This document shows, in pieces, positions 40,347 through 50,548 of a DNA stretch of 64,000 bases. A program made the translations under genes and the position numbers. Positions within the stretch are counted from its first letter, which is position 1. Each line of letters begins with the position of its first letter. The notes beneath the pieces are model-generated. The model did not search any database. It worked only from the letters and a program-made list of their open reading frames with translations, and was not told the origin of the DNA. The DNA comes from Bacteroidota bacterium (GTDB lineage: Bacteria; Bacteroidota; Bacteroidia; B-17B0; Aurantibacillaceae). The stretch is taken from NCBI GenBank assembly GCA_025362395.1, contig JANYGK010000078.1:1-64000 (forward strand). Direction: 5' to 3'.

Positions 40347-40964
40347 TTAACCTACTTGGTAATACGTTAATTTTAAGTCGGAGATTTTTTTCAATTTTTC
40401 TTCGCATTGCTCGCTGTTAGCCTTACGGATAGTAAACCTAATTTTACAATTCGCATCAAATTGCTGCTCGATAATCTTGCAATCCAATTGCTTTAATAAT
40501 TTCATAACATCATTTAACCGGTAAAAAGGAAAGTGAATACTGTATGAAAATAACATGTGTTTTTCTACACGCGTGGAAACTTTAATAACCTCAGCGGCCG
40601 AATTTTTATACGCATGAATTAGTCCGCTGACTCCCAATAATGTTCCGCCAAAATAACGTACGACGACAATTAAAATATTGGTTAAGTCGTTCGATTGAAT
40701 CTGCCCTAATATTGGCTTTCCCGCTGTGTTTGAAGGCTCTCCGTCATCATTGGCTCTGAAATTTAATTTATCGGCTCCTAACCGGTATGCATAGCAATGA
40801 TGGTTTGCCGTATGATGCTCTTTTTTTAACCGGGAAAGAATGTCTTTGATCTCTTTTTCGTGTTCAACCGGATAGGAGAATGCTAAAAATTTACTGCCTT
40901 TGTCTTTAAAAATTGCTTCTGCGTTTTTTTCGATCGTTATATATGTATCAGAAAATAACATCAA
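40347..40964 (-). CDS. YigZ/IMPACT family protein
   Basis: 'KGSKFLAFSYPVEHEKEIK', 'ANHHCYAYRLG', 'NDDGEPSNTAGKPILGQIQSNDLTNILIVVVRYFGGTLLG'. Confidence 0.9.
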   Translation of the reverse strand: MMLFSDTYITIEKNAEAIFKDKGSKFLAFSYPVEHEKEIKDILSRLKKEHHTANHHCYAYRLGADKLNFRANDDGEPSNTAGKPILGQIQSNDLTNILIVVVRYFGGTLLGVSGLIHAYKNSAAEVIKVSTRVEKHMLFSYSIHFPFYRLNDVMKLLKQLDCKIIEQQFDANCKIRFTIRKANSEQCEEKLKKISDLKLTYYQVG

Positions 40965-41842
40965 AAAAGAAACGTCAGTAATCCTCCCAAAACAAGAATG
41001 GATAATAAGCTGAGACCGATCCCTAACCAGTTTTTACGGGACAATTTTTCTTTAAATACCAATACCGAAATAATTGTGGAAAGCGTAAGAATGCTTAAAT
41101 TATTTATTGGGAATAATACGGAAGGCTCCATGATCCTTGAATTCAGTGCCTTTATAATAAAGTACATGGTCCCGAAATTAATAACCCCTAAAATAATTCC
41201 CGCGGGAATAGCCTTCATCTGGAATTCTTGTTTTTGAATACACAATTGGTATAGTAAAACGATAAATCCGAATACAAAAGCCGTCATGAAAATAGTAGAG
41301 AGGAATGCGTCAAAATCAGTTTCATTCAATAAAAAATACTGGGCAAAATTGATGGAAGAATCAATGATACCGCTGCAAATAAAAATAATAAGCGGGAATA
41401 ACCACCATAATTTTTTTTTTACAATGCCCTCTTCTTTTTTGTGAGATACCAGGTAAACAGCGATCAGTGCCAACACAATACCAATCACTTTTGGAAGCGT
41501 TAAGGCATCGCTGTAATATAAAATAGCCACTGAAATAGGAATAACAACTGCCATACGATTTGCCACCTGCGCCACCGAAATACCTGATTTGGCAGTAGTT
41601 TCAGCGATCACAAATAAACTGCTTACAAACACGATGCCTAAACCTATACCTAACCAAATCCATTTTTGATCGAAAATAGTTAGCGGTGTTACATCCGAAG
41701 AAGTAGTAACAAAACCTAATGAGCCTGCCACTAAATAATTAATAACAATGGCTTGGAACGACTTAATATTATTGATTGAAATAATTTTAAAAGAAATACC
41801 AAACAGGGTTGATATAAAAATAGACAGAAAAAGATAAAGCAT
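40961..41842 (-). CDS. EamA/DMT-family transporter
   Basis: About ten hydrophobic helices, EamA-like repeat; C-terminal 'FKEKLSRKNWLGIGLSLLSILVL'. Confidence 0.8.
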   Translation of the reverse strand: MLYLFLSIFISTLFGISFKIISINNIKSFQAIVINYLVAGSLGFVTTSSDVTPLTIFDQKWIWLGIGLGIVFVSSLFVIAETTAKSGISVAQVANRMAVVIPISVAILYYSDALTLPKVIGIVLALIAVYLVSHKKEEGIVKKKLWWLFPLIIFICSGIIDSSINFAQYFLLNETDFDAFLSTIFMTAFVFGFIVLLYQLCIQKQEFQMKAIPAGIILGVINFGTMYFIIKALNSRIMEPSVLFPINNLSILTLSTIISVLVFKEKLSRKNWLGIGLSLLSILVLGGLLTFLF

Positions 41843-41843
41843 A

Positions 41844-42881
41844 TTAACGGTTTAAGATCGTATAAAGTAAATCATTTTCAACGTTTTTATGCGCATGATT
41901 GTGCAAATTGATGTCGGGGGCTTGAATGCCGTGTTTAAAGGCTTTACCGGGGTTTATAAATACCCTCGCTTCATCCCATAAATGCTCATTCATAAACTTA
42001 TAAATAGTATTAGTGCCGCCTTCCACAATAATACTTGCTACAGCATTACGGAAACAATAATTCAACACCTCGTTTACTTTATCATTCCAGTTTATTTTTA
42101 TAAACTCAACATTTTCTTGTAATTCATTTTTAACCGAATTAAAAACAATTGTTTTAGCGTCAGGATTAAATATGTTTAAATTATTAGGAAGATCTGCTTC
42201 ACGGCTCAACACTAATCTTAACGGATTTTTACCGTTTACCAAACGCGTTGTTAAAAAAGGATCGTCATTTAATAATGTATTATAACCGATCAATATGGCC
42301 TGCTCTTCGGAGCGCCATTGATGCACAAGCGCTTTGCTTTCACTGCCCGTGATCCAATTATCTTCACGATTTTCAGGGATCGGCCATTGGCTTATAAAGC
42401 CGTCGCCCGTTTGCGCCCATTTTAAAATAATATAAGGACGTTTTTTTTCATGAAACGTAAAAAAACGTTTGTTCAATGCTTTGCATTCCTCTTCTAAAAT
42501 TCTGTCAACCACTTCAATACCGGCATCTTTCAGTTTTTGAATTCCTTTTCCAGCTACTAAAGGGTTAGGATCCAAACTGCCTACTACTACTTTTTTTATA
42601 TCCTTACTAATAATAAGATCGGCACAGGGAGGCGTTTTACCGTAATGCGAACAAGGTTCCAAACTCACATACAATGTGCATTGTTTCAGCAACTCATGAC
42701 CCACCTGCTTAATGGCATTAGGCTCTGCATGCGGACCGCCATACTGTTCATGATAGCCTTCCGCAATAATTTTATCATCCAATACAATCACACAACCTAC
42801 CATTGGGTTTGGAGCAACTTGACCTAAACCCTTTGCTGCCAGTTCAAGGCAGCGTTTCATGTATGTAATATCCGTATTAAT
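41844..42881 (-). CDS. ribD: Bifunctional riboflavin deaminase/reductase RibD; start extended upstream of 42860
   Basis: 'PNPMVGCVIV', 'GPHAEPNAI', 'VSLEPCSHYGKTPPCADLI'. In-frame upstream codons give INTDITYM, see finding. Confidence 0.88.
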   Translation of the reverse strand: MNTDITYMKRCLELAAKGLGQVAPNPMVGCVIVLDDKIIAEGYHEQYGGPHAEPNAIKQVGHELLKQCTLYVSLEPCSHYGKTPPCADLIISKDIKKVVVGSLDPNPLVAGKGIQKLKDAGIEVVDRILEEECKALNKRFFTFHEKKRPYIILKWAQTGDGFISQWPIPENREDNWITGSESKALVHQWRSEEQAILIGYNTLLNDDPFLTTRLVNGKNPLRLVLSREADLPNNLNIFNPDAKTIVFNSVKNELQENVEFIKINWNDKVNEVLNYCFRNAVASIIVEGGTNTIYKFMNEHLWDEARVFINPGKAFKHGIQAPDINLHNHAHKNVENDLLYTILNR

Positions 42882-42895
42882 AATCTTAGATTTAA

Positions 42896-43738
42896 TTAAT
42901 CAAACGTTTCAAAATTGGTTCCGTCAAAGCTTGCAAATACCATTTTAGGAAACGAATCTTGGTGATATACATTTCCTTCTTTATCAATGGCAATAGCACC
43001 TGCAAAGCCGTCGTAAGGTTTTAATTCTGCAAACGTTCTGTCAAATGCTGCTTTAATAGACATCCCGTCCGTAACGCGTGTCACAATTTTAGTTGCAACA
43101 GAAGCGCTTACTATATCTTCGCCGACGCCTGTGCAACTCACGCCGCAAAAGGCATTAGCATAATTTCCAGCTGTAGTAGCTGAATCAGAAATTCTTCCCG
43201 GCATTTCAAACCCTTTACCGCCGGTTGATGTAGCGGCAGCAATGTTTCCTTTAGCGTCTAACGCTACACAGCCTACCGTACCTGTTCCTTGTGCAGCAAC
43301 TTTTTCTTCATACTCTTTTCTGCGTTGAGGAATTTCCGTGCTGAATTTTTCGAAACCGTTCTTTCTTGCGAAACTTATTGCTCCTTCTCCTCCTAAAACA
43401 CGGTCATCGTAAGTAAATAATTTTTCTGCTACCCTGATCGGGTTTTTTACGTCTTCAATATTAATAACACCGCTAAACCTTTCAGTAACACTATCCATCA
43501 TGGAAGCGCTCATTCTTATCTTTCCGTCGCTTTGGATCTGTGAACCGATGCCCGCGTTAAACAATTCATCATTTTCCATTTGCTCTACTGCATATACGAT
43601 GGTTTCTAAAGCCGTATGGTTTTTTAAGTATTCATACGATTGTTTTACAATGCGTTCCAAAGCATCTTGTTTGGCTTTTTTAGTCTCGTGAGATTGGGAT
43701 GATTCACTGAAAAATCCGCCGTGTATAATGAGTTTCAT
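42896..43738 (-). CDS. Isoaspartyl peptidase / L-asparaginase (Ntn hydrolase)
   Basis: 'FNAGIGSQIQSDGKIRMSASMMD'; autocleavage-like 'GTGTVGCVALDAKGNIAAATSTGG'. Confidence 0.9.
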   Translation of the reverse strand: MKLIIHGGFFSESSQSHETKKAKQDALERIVKQSYEYLKNHTALETIVYAVEQMENDELFNAGIGSQIQSDGKIRMSASMMDSVTERFSGVINIEDVKNPIRVAEKLFTYDDRVLGGEGAISFARKNGFEKFSTEIPQRRKEYEEKVAAQGTGTVGCVALDAKGNIAAATSTGGKGFEMPGRISDSATTAGNYANAFCGVSCTGVGEDIVSASVATKIVTRVTDGMSIKAAFDRTFAELKPYDGFAGAIAIDKEGNVYHQDSFPKMVFASFDGTNFETFD

Positions 43739-43874
43739 ATCTTATAAAATTTGAATGTGTATCCTTAAATATGTAATCCCTATGCCGGCAAACGCTATTT
43801 AAGTTCCTTATACAATAATAAGCAATGATTTGCTTTTTCCGGAACGTTTTGCTTAAAAAAGTTTACTTTTGTCT

Positions 43875-44744
43875 ATGCTAAAATCAATGACAGGCTTTGG
43901 GAAAGCCTCACAAGAGTTCGAGAGTAAAACCGTAAATGTTGAGATCCGTTCTTTAAACAGTAAAAATGTAGATTTAAATTTACGATTATCGTCTGTTTAC
44001 CGTGATAAGGAACACGAATTAAAAAGTGAGATCGCCAAATTACTGGAACGCGGAAAAATTGATCTGTCGGTGTATGTAGAATCTAAGATCCGTGAAACGC
44101 CTGTTGAAGTAAATACCGACTTGGCAAAAGCATATTATGAAAAAATTAAGCAATTGGCCATAGAGCTTAATGAACCTACCACAAATTTACTAGCGCAGGT
44201 TTTAAAAATGCCCGATGTATTAAAATCAGAACGTAAAGAACCTAACGAGCAGGATTGGAAAGACATTCACACGGTTATTTTAAAAGCCATAGAAGGTTTA
44301 AATACATTCAGGGAAGACGAAGGTAAGTCTATTGAAAAAGATTTTGAAGACCGGTTGAAAGTAATAAGCGATGCTTTGGAAAGCATAAAAGCACACGATG
44401 CAAGTCGCATTCAAAATATTAAAGACCGTATTAAAAAGAATTTAGACGAAGTAGTAGGCGCTGATAAAGTGGATAAAAACCGCTTTGAGCAAGAGCTTAT
44501 TTACTACATTGAAAAGTTGGATATTAACGAAGAAAAAGTGCGTTTAAAAACACATTTGGATTATTTTATAAAAACGATGAAAGAGCCTGCCGGCGGCAGA
44601 AAGCTTAACTTTATAGGACAGGAAATAGGACGTGAAATAAATACCATCGGTTCAAAAGCCAATGATGCTGAAATGCAAAAATTAGTGGTGTTGATGAAAG
44701 ATGAATTAGAAAAAATAAAAGAACAAACCAATAACGTACTGTAA
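43875..44744 (+). CDS. YicC family protein (ATG at 43875 preferred over TTG at 43869)
   Basis: 'MLKSMTGFGKAS', 'NSKNVDLNLRL', C-terminal 'GRKLNFIGQEIGREINTIGSKANDAEMQKLVVLMKDELEKIKEQTNNV'. Confidence 0.93.
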   Translation: MLKSMTGFGKASQEFESKTVNVEIRSLNSKNVDLNLRLSSVYRDKEHELKSEIAKLLERGKIDLSVYVESKIRETPVEVNTDLAKAYYEKIKQLAIELNEPTTNLLAQVLKMPDVLKSERKEPNEQDWKDIHTVILKAIEGLNTFREDEGKSIEKDFEDRLKVISDALESIKAHDASRIQNIKDRIKKNLDEVVGADKVDKNRFEQELIYYIEKLDINEEKVRLKTHLDYFIKTMKEPAGGRKLNFIGQEIGREINTIGSKANDAEMQKLVVLMKDELEKIKEQTNNVL

Positions 44745-45013
44745 TGCGCTTATATAAACTTTCAGGATATTTATCGGTTATATTCGGCATACTGTGTTGT
44801 GTGTTCATTATTTTAAGCGTTGTTACAAAACATCCGATTTACCTTGTGCCGGCCCTGGTCAACACATTTTTAGGATTTATTTTTTCGATCATTAATATTT
44901 ATTTAAACGCAAAGTACGAGATCTCGAAAAAAAATTTCAGCTTAGGTTTCGGAGGATTGGTCCTTTCTTCTATTCCTGTTATCTTTTTAATGGTCATCAT
45001 TTTTAAACACTAA
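44744..45013 (+). CDS. Small membrane protein, hypothetical
   Basis: 89 aa, about three TM helices; ATG overlaps the yicC stop. Confidence 0.6.
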   Translation: MRLYKLSGYLSVIFGILCCVFIILSVVTKHPIYLVPALVNTFLGFIFSIINIYLNAKYEISKKNFSLGFGGLVLSSIPVIFLMVIIFKH

Positions 45014-45015
45014 AC

Positions 45016-45870
45016 ATGGGCACAGTAAAACAGTATTTATCGCTTGTAAAATTCAGCCATACTATTTTCGCATTACCATTTGCACTTATAGGCTTTATGC
45101 TTTCCATTCACGAAGGCTACACATTTTCATTAAAATTATTTTTACTGGTATTAGCCTGTATGGCCACTGCCCGCAATTCGGCCATGGCGTTTAACCGTTA
45201 TATTGATCGTAAGTTTGATGCATTGAACCCGCGAACCGCTATTCGAGAGATCCCTGCAGGCATTATAAACCCGGGTAATGCGTTATTTTTTATTATTTTA
45301 AATTCAGCCTTATTTATTACAGCCACTTATTTTATTAATAGCATTTGCTTTTACCTTTCACCGGTCGCTTTATTCGTTATTTTATTTTACAGTTACACCA
45401 AGCGTTTTACCCCCTTATGCCATTTAGTATTGGGTGTAGGTCTTTCCCTTGCCCCTATTGGCGCTTATTTAGCGGTAACCGGTCATTTTGCATGGCTTCC
45501 TTTATTATTTTCTTTCACTGTGTTTTGTTGGGTAAGCGGCTTCGATATTATTTATGCTTTGCAGGATGAAACCTTCGACCGTGAGCATCATCTTAATTCT
45601 ATTCCCGTATTATTAGGAACTAAAGGGGCTTTGCGCTTTTCGGAAGTATTACACGCCTTTGGCATTGCCTTTGTTATTACGGCAGGCTATTACGGGCATT
45701 TCAATTTCTTGTATTGGTTAGGTGTCGTGTTTTTTATTGGTTTAATTATTTATCAGCACAGCATCGTAAAACCAAATGATCTGTCGAGGGTAAATTTAGC
45801 CTTTGGCACAACTAACGGCATTGCCAGTGTGGTATTTGCAACCTTTACTATTGCTTCCCTTTTTATTTAA
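45016..45870 (+). CDS. UbiA-family polyprenyltransferase
   Basis: 'NSAMAFNRYIDRKFDALNPRT' and 'DIIYALQDETFDREHHLNSIP'. Confidence 0.88.
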   Translation: MGTVKQYLSLVKFSHTIFALPFALIGFMLSIHEGYTFSLKLFLLVLACMATARNSAMAFNRYIDRKFDALNPRTAIREIPAGIINPGNALFFIILNSALFITATYFINSICFYLSPVALFVILFYSYTKRFTPLCHLVLGVGLSLAPIGAYLAVTGHFAWLPLLFSFTVFCWVSGFDIIYALQDETFDREHHLNSIPVLLGTKGALRFSEVLHAFGIAFVITAGYYGHFNFLYWLGVVFFIGLIIYQHSIVKPNDLSRVNLAFGTTNGIASVVFATFTIASLFI

Positions 45871-46526
45871 TGAAAGCGTTTATCGTAACATACAAACGTT
45901 TCTTTAAAGCAGTAACGTTTGTATTGGTTGGTTGTATCCTTGCTTTATTTATTTGCAACCGTTGGATCAATTCTTCCACCTCCTCACAGCTTTACACACA
46001 AGCAGAAAACATTCCTCCGCATAAGATCGGGTTGGTGTTAGGCGCTTCTAAAAACACGGTGAGAGGGACGAACAATATGTATTTTACCTACCGCATACAG
46101 GCCGCTTATACTTTATTTAAGTTAAAAAAAGTCCGGTATTTATTACTAAGCGGCGACAATCACATTAAAGGTTACGATGAGCCTTCCGACATGCGGGAAG
46201 CCTTGATCTTATTGGGTGTGCCGGACTCCTGCATTATTTTGGATTACGCGGGCTTCCGAACTTTAGACAGCGTGGTAAGATGCAAAGAAGTGTTTGGTGA
46301 AGATTCTATTACTGTTATTTCGCAGGAGTTTCATAACCAACGCGCTTTGTTTATTGCCAATAAAAATAAGATCAGCGCTATTGGATTTAACGCCAAAGAG
46401 GTCAATAAAAATTATTCGTTCAAAACAAAAGTTCGCGAATATTTTGCGCGTGTAAAATGTGTGTTGGATATTTATCTGCTCCATACTTCTCCAAAGTTTT
46501 TAGGAGAAAAAATTAAGATCGGGTAA
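45870..46526 (+). CDS. SanA/YdcF-family membrane protein
   Basis: 'KIGLVLGASKNTVRGTNNMYFTYRIQAAYTLFKLKKVRYLLLSGDN', 'LDYAGFRTLDSVVRCKEVFG'. Confidence 0.88.
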   Translation: MKAFIVTYKRFFKAVTFVLVGCILALFICNRWINSSTSSQLYTQAENIPPHKIGLVLGASKNTVRGTNNMYFTYRIQAAYTLFKLKKVRYLLLSGDNHIKGYDEPSDMREALILLGVPDSCIILDYAGFRTLDSVVRCKEVFGEDSITVISQEFHNQRALFIANKNKISAIGFNAKEVNKNYSFKTKVREYFARVKCVLDIYLLHTSPKFLGEKIKIG

Positions 46527-46541
46527 TAAAAAATTATCAAT

Positions 46542-46577
46542 AAAAAAGCCGGTTATACTAAAAACCGGCTTTTTTTT
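46542..46577 (+). terminator. Intrinsic terminator
   Basis: aaaaaagccggtt-atacta-aaaaccggctttttttt between convergent genes. Confidence 0.8.
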
Positions 46578-46593
46578 ATATTTTGAAAATTGC

Positions 46594-47079
46594 TTAGTGC
46601 TGTACTTCTTCTTTAGCCTGACCATGTTCTTCGAGGATAGCATCTTCATGATGCCCGTGACCCGCTCTTAATTTTTCCTGTTGATGAATTAAAATAGGAT
46701 CAACCCTGGTACGGTTTATAGGTTCGCCGCTATAAACTCCTTCATCTAAGATAATGAAGATACCATAGCTCATAAACGTAATGTATGGGGTTAGGATAAT
46801 GTATTTTAGAAATCGAACCTCATGACCCAGGTGCATAAAAGATAGAATAATATAACCCGCTTTTAAAATAGTTAAGCCGATGAATAAAAACTTAAGCCAT
46901 GTAGCGCCCGTCCAACCACGGCCCGGAGCTAATGAACCCATTACTAATTCGAAAATAGTAATAGCAAGCATGATCCAAAATACTCTCCATAATGTTTTTC
47001 TTGTTTGCTTTCCTTCTTCCTCACTGTGGTGAGCCATGTGTTCGTATGAAGGATAATCATCGTGAAATTCTGCTGACAT
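46594..47079 (-). CDS. Cytochrome c oxidase subunit IV family protein
   Basis: Three TM helices, 'KAGYIILSFMHLGHEVRFLKYIIL'; adjacent to cox genes. Confidence 0.82.
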   Translation of the reverse strand: MSAEFHDDYPSYEHMAHHSEEEGKQTRKTLWRVFWIMLAITIFELVMGSLAPGRGWTGATWLKFLFIGLTILKAGYIILSFMHLGHEVRFLKYIILTPYITFMSYGIFIILDEGVYSGEPINRTRVDPILIHQQEKLRAGHGHHEDAILEEHGQAKEEVQH

Positions 47080-47130
47080 AATTAAAGATTTTTAGTGTTT
47101 AGTTATAATTTAATAGATGTACTAATTTAT

Positions 47131-47856
47131 TTACAATAGGTAGAAGAAGGTAAAGACGAATACCCAAACCAAATCTACAAAGTGCCAGTATAAACCAACT
47201 TTTTCGATCATTTCATAATGGCCTCTTCTTTCGTAAGTGCCTTTTAATACGTTTAGGAAAATAATAAGGTTGATACAAACACCTGAGAATACGTGGAATC
47301 CGTGGAATCCTGTAATAAAGAAGAAGTAATTAGCGAATTGGGGCACGCCATATTCGTTAACTGTCATGTTAGCTCCGTAAATTACTTTCTCTACGTATTT
47401 ACCGCTATCCATATCCCATACGTGACGTAAAGCACCATCAGCAGTACCGTGAATAAAATGGAACCACTCCCAAGCCTGTGAGCCAACAAATGTTGCACCA
47501 CCAACAATGGTCCAGAACATCCACATGATCACTTTCTTTTTATCATTTCTGTGTCCTGCTTCAACGGCTAATACCATTGTTACAGAAGACATAATCAAAA
47601 TAAAGGTCATTAAACCCACATAAGCTAAAGGCAAATGTTTTTCAATAAACGGGAAGTGAGTAAACACGTTTTCCGCTTTTGGCCAAACATCAGCATATTT
47701 ATGACGAATAAAGCCATAAGACACTAATAAACCACCGAATGTTAAGGCATCCGATACCAGGAAAAACCACATCATCATTTTTCCGTAACTAACGCGGAAT
47801 GGTGACTGGCCGCCACCCCAAGCTTCTTTTGAACTGATTTCTGTACTGTGAGACAT
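47131..47856 (-). CDS. Cytochrome c oxidase subunit III
   Basis: 'FFFITGFHGFHVFSGVCINLIIF', 'VGLYWHFVDLVWVFVFTFFYLL'. Confidence 0.92.
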   Translation of the reverse strand: MSHSTEISSKEAWGGGQSPFRVSYGKMMMWFFLVSDALTFGGLLVSYGFIRHKYADVWPKAENVFTHFPFIEKHLPLAYVGLMTFILIMSSVTMVLAVEAGHRNDKKKVIMWMFWTIVGGATFVGSQAWEWFHFIHGTADGALRHVWDMDSGKYVEKVIYGANMTVNEYGVPQFANYFFFITGFHGFHVFSGVCINLIIFLNVLKGTYERRGHYEMIEKVGLYWHFVDLVWVFVFTFFYLL

Positions 47857-47904
47857 AATTAAAATTTTATGTTTTAACTGTTTTTATGAAATAATGGTGC
47901 AAGT

Positions 47905-48504
47905 TTAACGAATATAATAGAGAAATAAAAACAAATACACCCATAAAATATCAAGAAAATGCCAATAAATGGAAGTGAGCTCCAAACCAAGCGTATCTTC
48001 CTTGGTATACTTGCCTCTTATGCTATTTATAAGCGTTACAAATAAGGCAATAAGCCCCCCAAACAAGTGAGCAAGATGTAAACCGGTTAGCGCATATAAA
48101 AAAGACCCTGCCGCATTGGAATATTTACCGGCAAATACAATGCCTTTAGCCGTTAATTCGTTCCAGCCTGCAAACTGTGCAAAGGTAAAGGCTATTCCTA
48201 ATGCAAACGTTAATAAAATGCCAATAATAACACCGGGTTTGTTATTTCGTTTTGCCATTTGAAGCGACATAAATAATGTGATGCTGCTTGTAATGATCAA
48301 AGCCGTACTCAGAAAAAAAGCATTTGGCAAATTAAACAACAGCCAGTTCCCATTATCTGCCCTTACAACATAGGCGCTTGTCAGGCCCGCAAATAACATC
48401 ACAATGCTTATTATTCCTATCCATAGTAAAGGTTTTGCCGCTTTACGTTTAGCCGCCGCTAATTCGGCTTTGTACGTAGGACTTGGTTTATATATTTCTT
48501 CCAT
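47905..48504 (-). CDS. Heme-copper oxidase subunit III (second copy)
   Basis: 'ALTGLHLAHLFGGLIALFVTLI', 'ELTSIYWHFLDILWVYLFLFLYY'. Confidence 0.9.
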   Translation of the reverse strand: MEEIYKPSPTYKAELAAAKRKAAKPLLWIGIISIVMLFAGLTSAYVVRADNGNWLLFNLPNAFFLSTALIITSSITLFMSLQMAKRNNKPGVIIGILLTFALGIAFTFAQFAGWNELTAKGIVFAGKYSNAAGSFLYALTGLHLAHLFGGLIALFVTLINSIRGKYTKEDTLGLELTSIYWHFLDILWVYLFLFLYYIR

Positions 48505-48508
48505 AATA

Positions 48509-49420
48509 TTAGAGTATAAATTTGTGGCCGACCATTAATGCTAACTGTACAACCGGTAAATAAATAAATGAGCCGAACATAAGTTTACGGGCGGCTTCAA
48601 TAGTGCTTGTTCTGTATAAATTATACGCTTGGTATGAAAACAGAAAACCCATGAAACTAACAATGGCAGCGGAGACCCAACCTGTATAACCAAACACATA
48701 AGGTGTTAAGGCTAGTGGAAATAAAGACATGGTATAAATTAAGATTTGGGAGCGGGTTATTTTATCACGCCCGCCTTTAGATGGCAGCATAAAAAAACCG
48801 GCACGTTGATAATCATCATGACTTACCCAGGCAATAGCCCAAAAGTGAGGGAACTGCCAGAAAAACTGTATAAAAAATAATAGCAATGCGAAAAAAGTAA
48901 TATTCCCGAAGCCTTCGGTTGCAGCCACAGCGCCTATTAAGGTTGGAAATGCTCCCGGGAACGCTCCTACAAATACAGAAAAAGGGGTTACTTTTTTTAA
49001 AGGTGTATAAACCAAGGCATATAAAATAATAGAAATAAAACCAACAATACCGCTTAACGGATTTGTAAATACCCATAATAAAACCGTACCTGTAACACCG
49101 CAAACAGTACAAAAAACAAAGGCTTCCCCTGTTGATAAATTGCCTGTTGGCAGAGGCCTTAACTTTGTACGGTTCATTAATTTATCAAGGTCTTTTTCAA
49201 TAATTTGGTTGAAGCCGTTTGCAGCTGAAGTAACCAAAAAACCGCCTACGCAAATAGCCATCACATGTTGCCAGGTATACGATTCGGCTACCGTAAAATA
49301 GGTTATAATTGCGGAAAACACTACCAATGCCGATAAGGTAAATTTAGTGAGCTTAAAAAGCGATTGAATTTTACTATAGGAAATAGTTTCGGTATTTACA
49401 ATATGTTGCGCAGTTTGCAA
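48509..49420 (-). CDS. cyoE: Protoheme IX farnesyltransferase
   Basis: 'AANGFNQIIEKDLDKLMNRTKLRPLPTG', 'FFWQFPHFWAIAWVSHDDYQRAGFFMLP'. Confidence 0.93.
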   Translation of the reverse strand: MQTAQHIVNTETISYSKIQSLFKLTKFTLSALVVFSAIITYFTVAESYTWQHVMAICVGGFLVTSAANGFNQIIEKDLDKLMNRTKLRPLPTGNLSTGEAFVFCTVCGVTGTVLLWVFTNPLSGIVGFISIILYALVYTPLKKVTPFSVFVGAFPGAFPTLIGAVAATEGFGNITFFALLLFFIQFFWQFPHFWAIAWVSHDDYQRAGFFMLPSKGGRDKITRSQILIYTMSLFPLALTPYVFGYTGWVSAAIVSFMGFLFSYQAYNLYRTSTIEAARKLMFGSFIYLPVVQLALMVGHKFIL

Positions 49421-49498
49421 AGCGGTACAAATTTAGGAATAATTGCCGGTTTTTAAATTGATTAAACTATATTTGTTAGTAATAAAACCATTATTAAA

Positions 49499-50032
49499 AT
49501 GAAAAAATTAGTTACCATAGCAATAGCAGCAGTTACCATGGCATTTACCACATCGGGTACAAAAAACCTGCACGAGTTTAAAGTAAAAACTCTGGAAGGA
49601 AAAGAGTTTAATTTTGCCGACCTGAAAGGCAAAAAAGTATTAATTGTTAACACGGCTTCTGAGTGCGGTTATACACCTCAGTACAAAGACCTTGAAGCGT
49701 TATATGAAAAATACAGCTCAAAAAATTTCGTCATCGTTGGTTTTCCATGCAATGATTTTGGCGGACAAGAACCCGGCACAAGTACGGATATTAAAGCATT
49801 TTGTACTAAAAATTACGGCGTTACCTTCCCTATGACGGAAAAAATAAGTATTGCTACAAGCCCTGTTTACCAATGGTTAACATCAAAAGCACAGAATGGT
49901 GTTTTAGACGCGACCGTAAGATGGAACTTCAATAAATTTTTAATTGATGAAAAAGGAAATTTGGTAAAGTACTTTCCTTCTTCCGTAAAACCAATGGATG
50001 CTGAAATCACAAACTGGATCGAAGGAAAATAA
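49499..50032 (+). CDS. Glutathione peroxidase (Cys type)
   Basis: 'VLIVNTASECGYTPQYKDLEALYEKY', 'GFPCNDFGGQEPG', 'VRWNFNKFLIDEKG'. Confidence 0.92.
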   Translation: MKKLVTIAIAAVTMAFTTSGTKNLHEFKVKTLEGKEFNFADLKGKKVLIVNTASECGYTPQYKDLEALYEKYSSKNFVIVGFPCNDFGGQEPGTSTDIKAFCTKNYGVTFPMTEKISIATSPVYQWLTSKAQNGVLDATVRWNFNKFLIDEKGNLVKYFPSSVKPMDAEITNWIEGK

Positions 50033-50051
50033 GTTTAAATTATCTAAGTAA

Positions 50052-50086
50052 TAAAAAAGGAACCGATGATTACCGGTTCCTTTTTA
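50052..50086 (+). terminator. Intrinsic terminator
   Basis: aaaaaaggaaccg-atgatta-ccggttccttttt. Confidence 0.75.
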
Positions 50087-50118
50087 GTTTTAAATCTTTA
50101 CTGAAACTCTAATTGGAT

Positions 50119-50532
50119 TTATTTTACTACCTCTACTTTACTAACCCTGTAAGCTGTTTCTCCCTGCCAGAAGAAATTCTTTAATACCTCATCATAATAC
50201 AATCTCACATGTTTCCCTTGCGAGCGTATTATTTCATTATAAACGGCTGTATCATGCCTCGGCACCGAAAATTTCCAAATGCGGTTAGGCATAATGGTTC
50301 CGTCTCCTTCCGAAATACCTCCTAAGTTTAATTCGCCTTCGTAAGTTTTAAATAAATAACCTTTGTGTGATGCTTTAATAACCACTCCTGTTCTGGCGCC
50401 ATTCGAGTAAGATATACCACATATAAATACAAAAGTTATAAATAAAATAATAATGCTTAAAAAGAAAATGATTAATCTTTTTCTCCATTTACTTTTTCTC
50501 GGGCTAACAGCCTGTTCGTTTGAATTATCCAT
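50119..50532 (-). CDS. Hypothetical membrane-anchored protein
   Basis: One N-terminal TM, conserved-looking 'TGVVIKASHKGYLFKTYEGELN'. Confidence 0.65.
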   Translation of the reverse strand: MDNSNEQAVSPRKSKWRKRLIIFFLSIIILFITFVFICGISYSNGARTGVVIKASHKGYLFKTYEGELNLGGISEGDGTIMPNRIWKFSVPRHDTAVYNEIIRSQGKHVRLYYDEVLKNFFWQGETAYRVSKVEVVK

Positions 50533-50548
50533 ATTACAAATTTAATTA

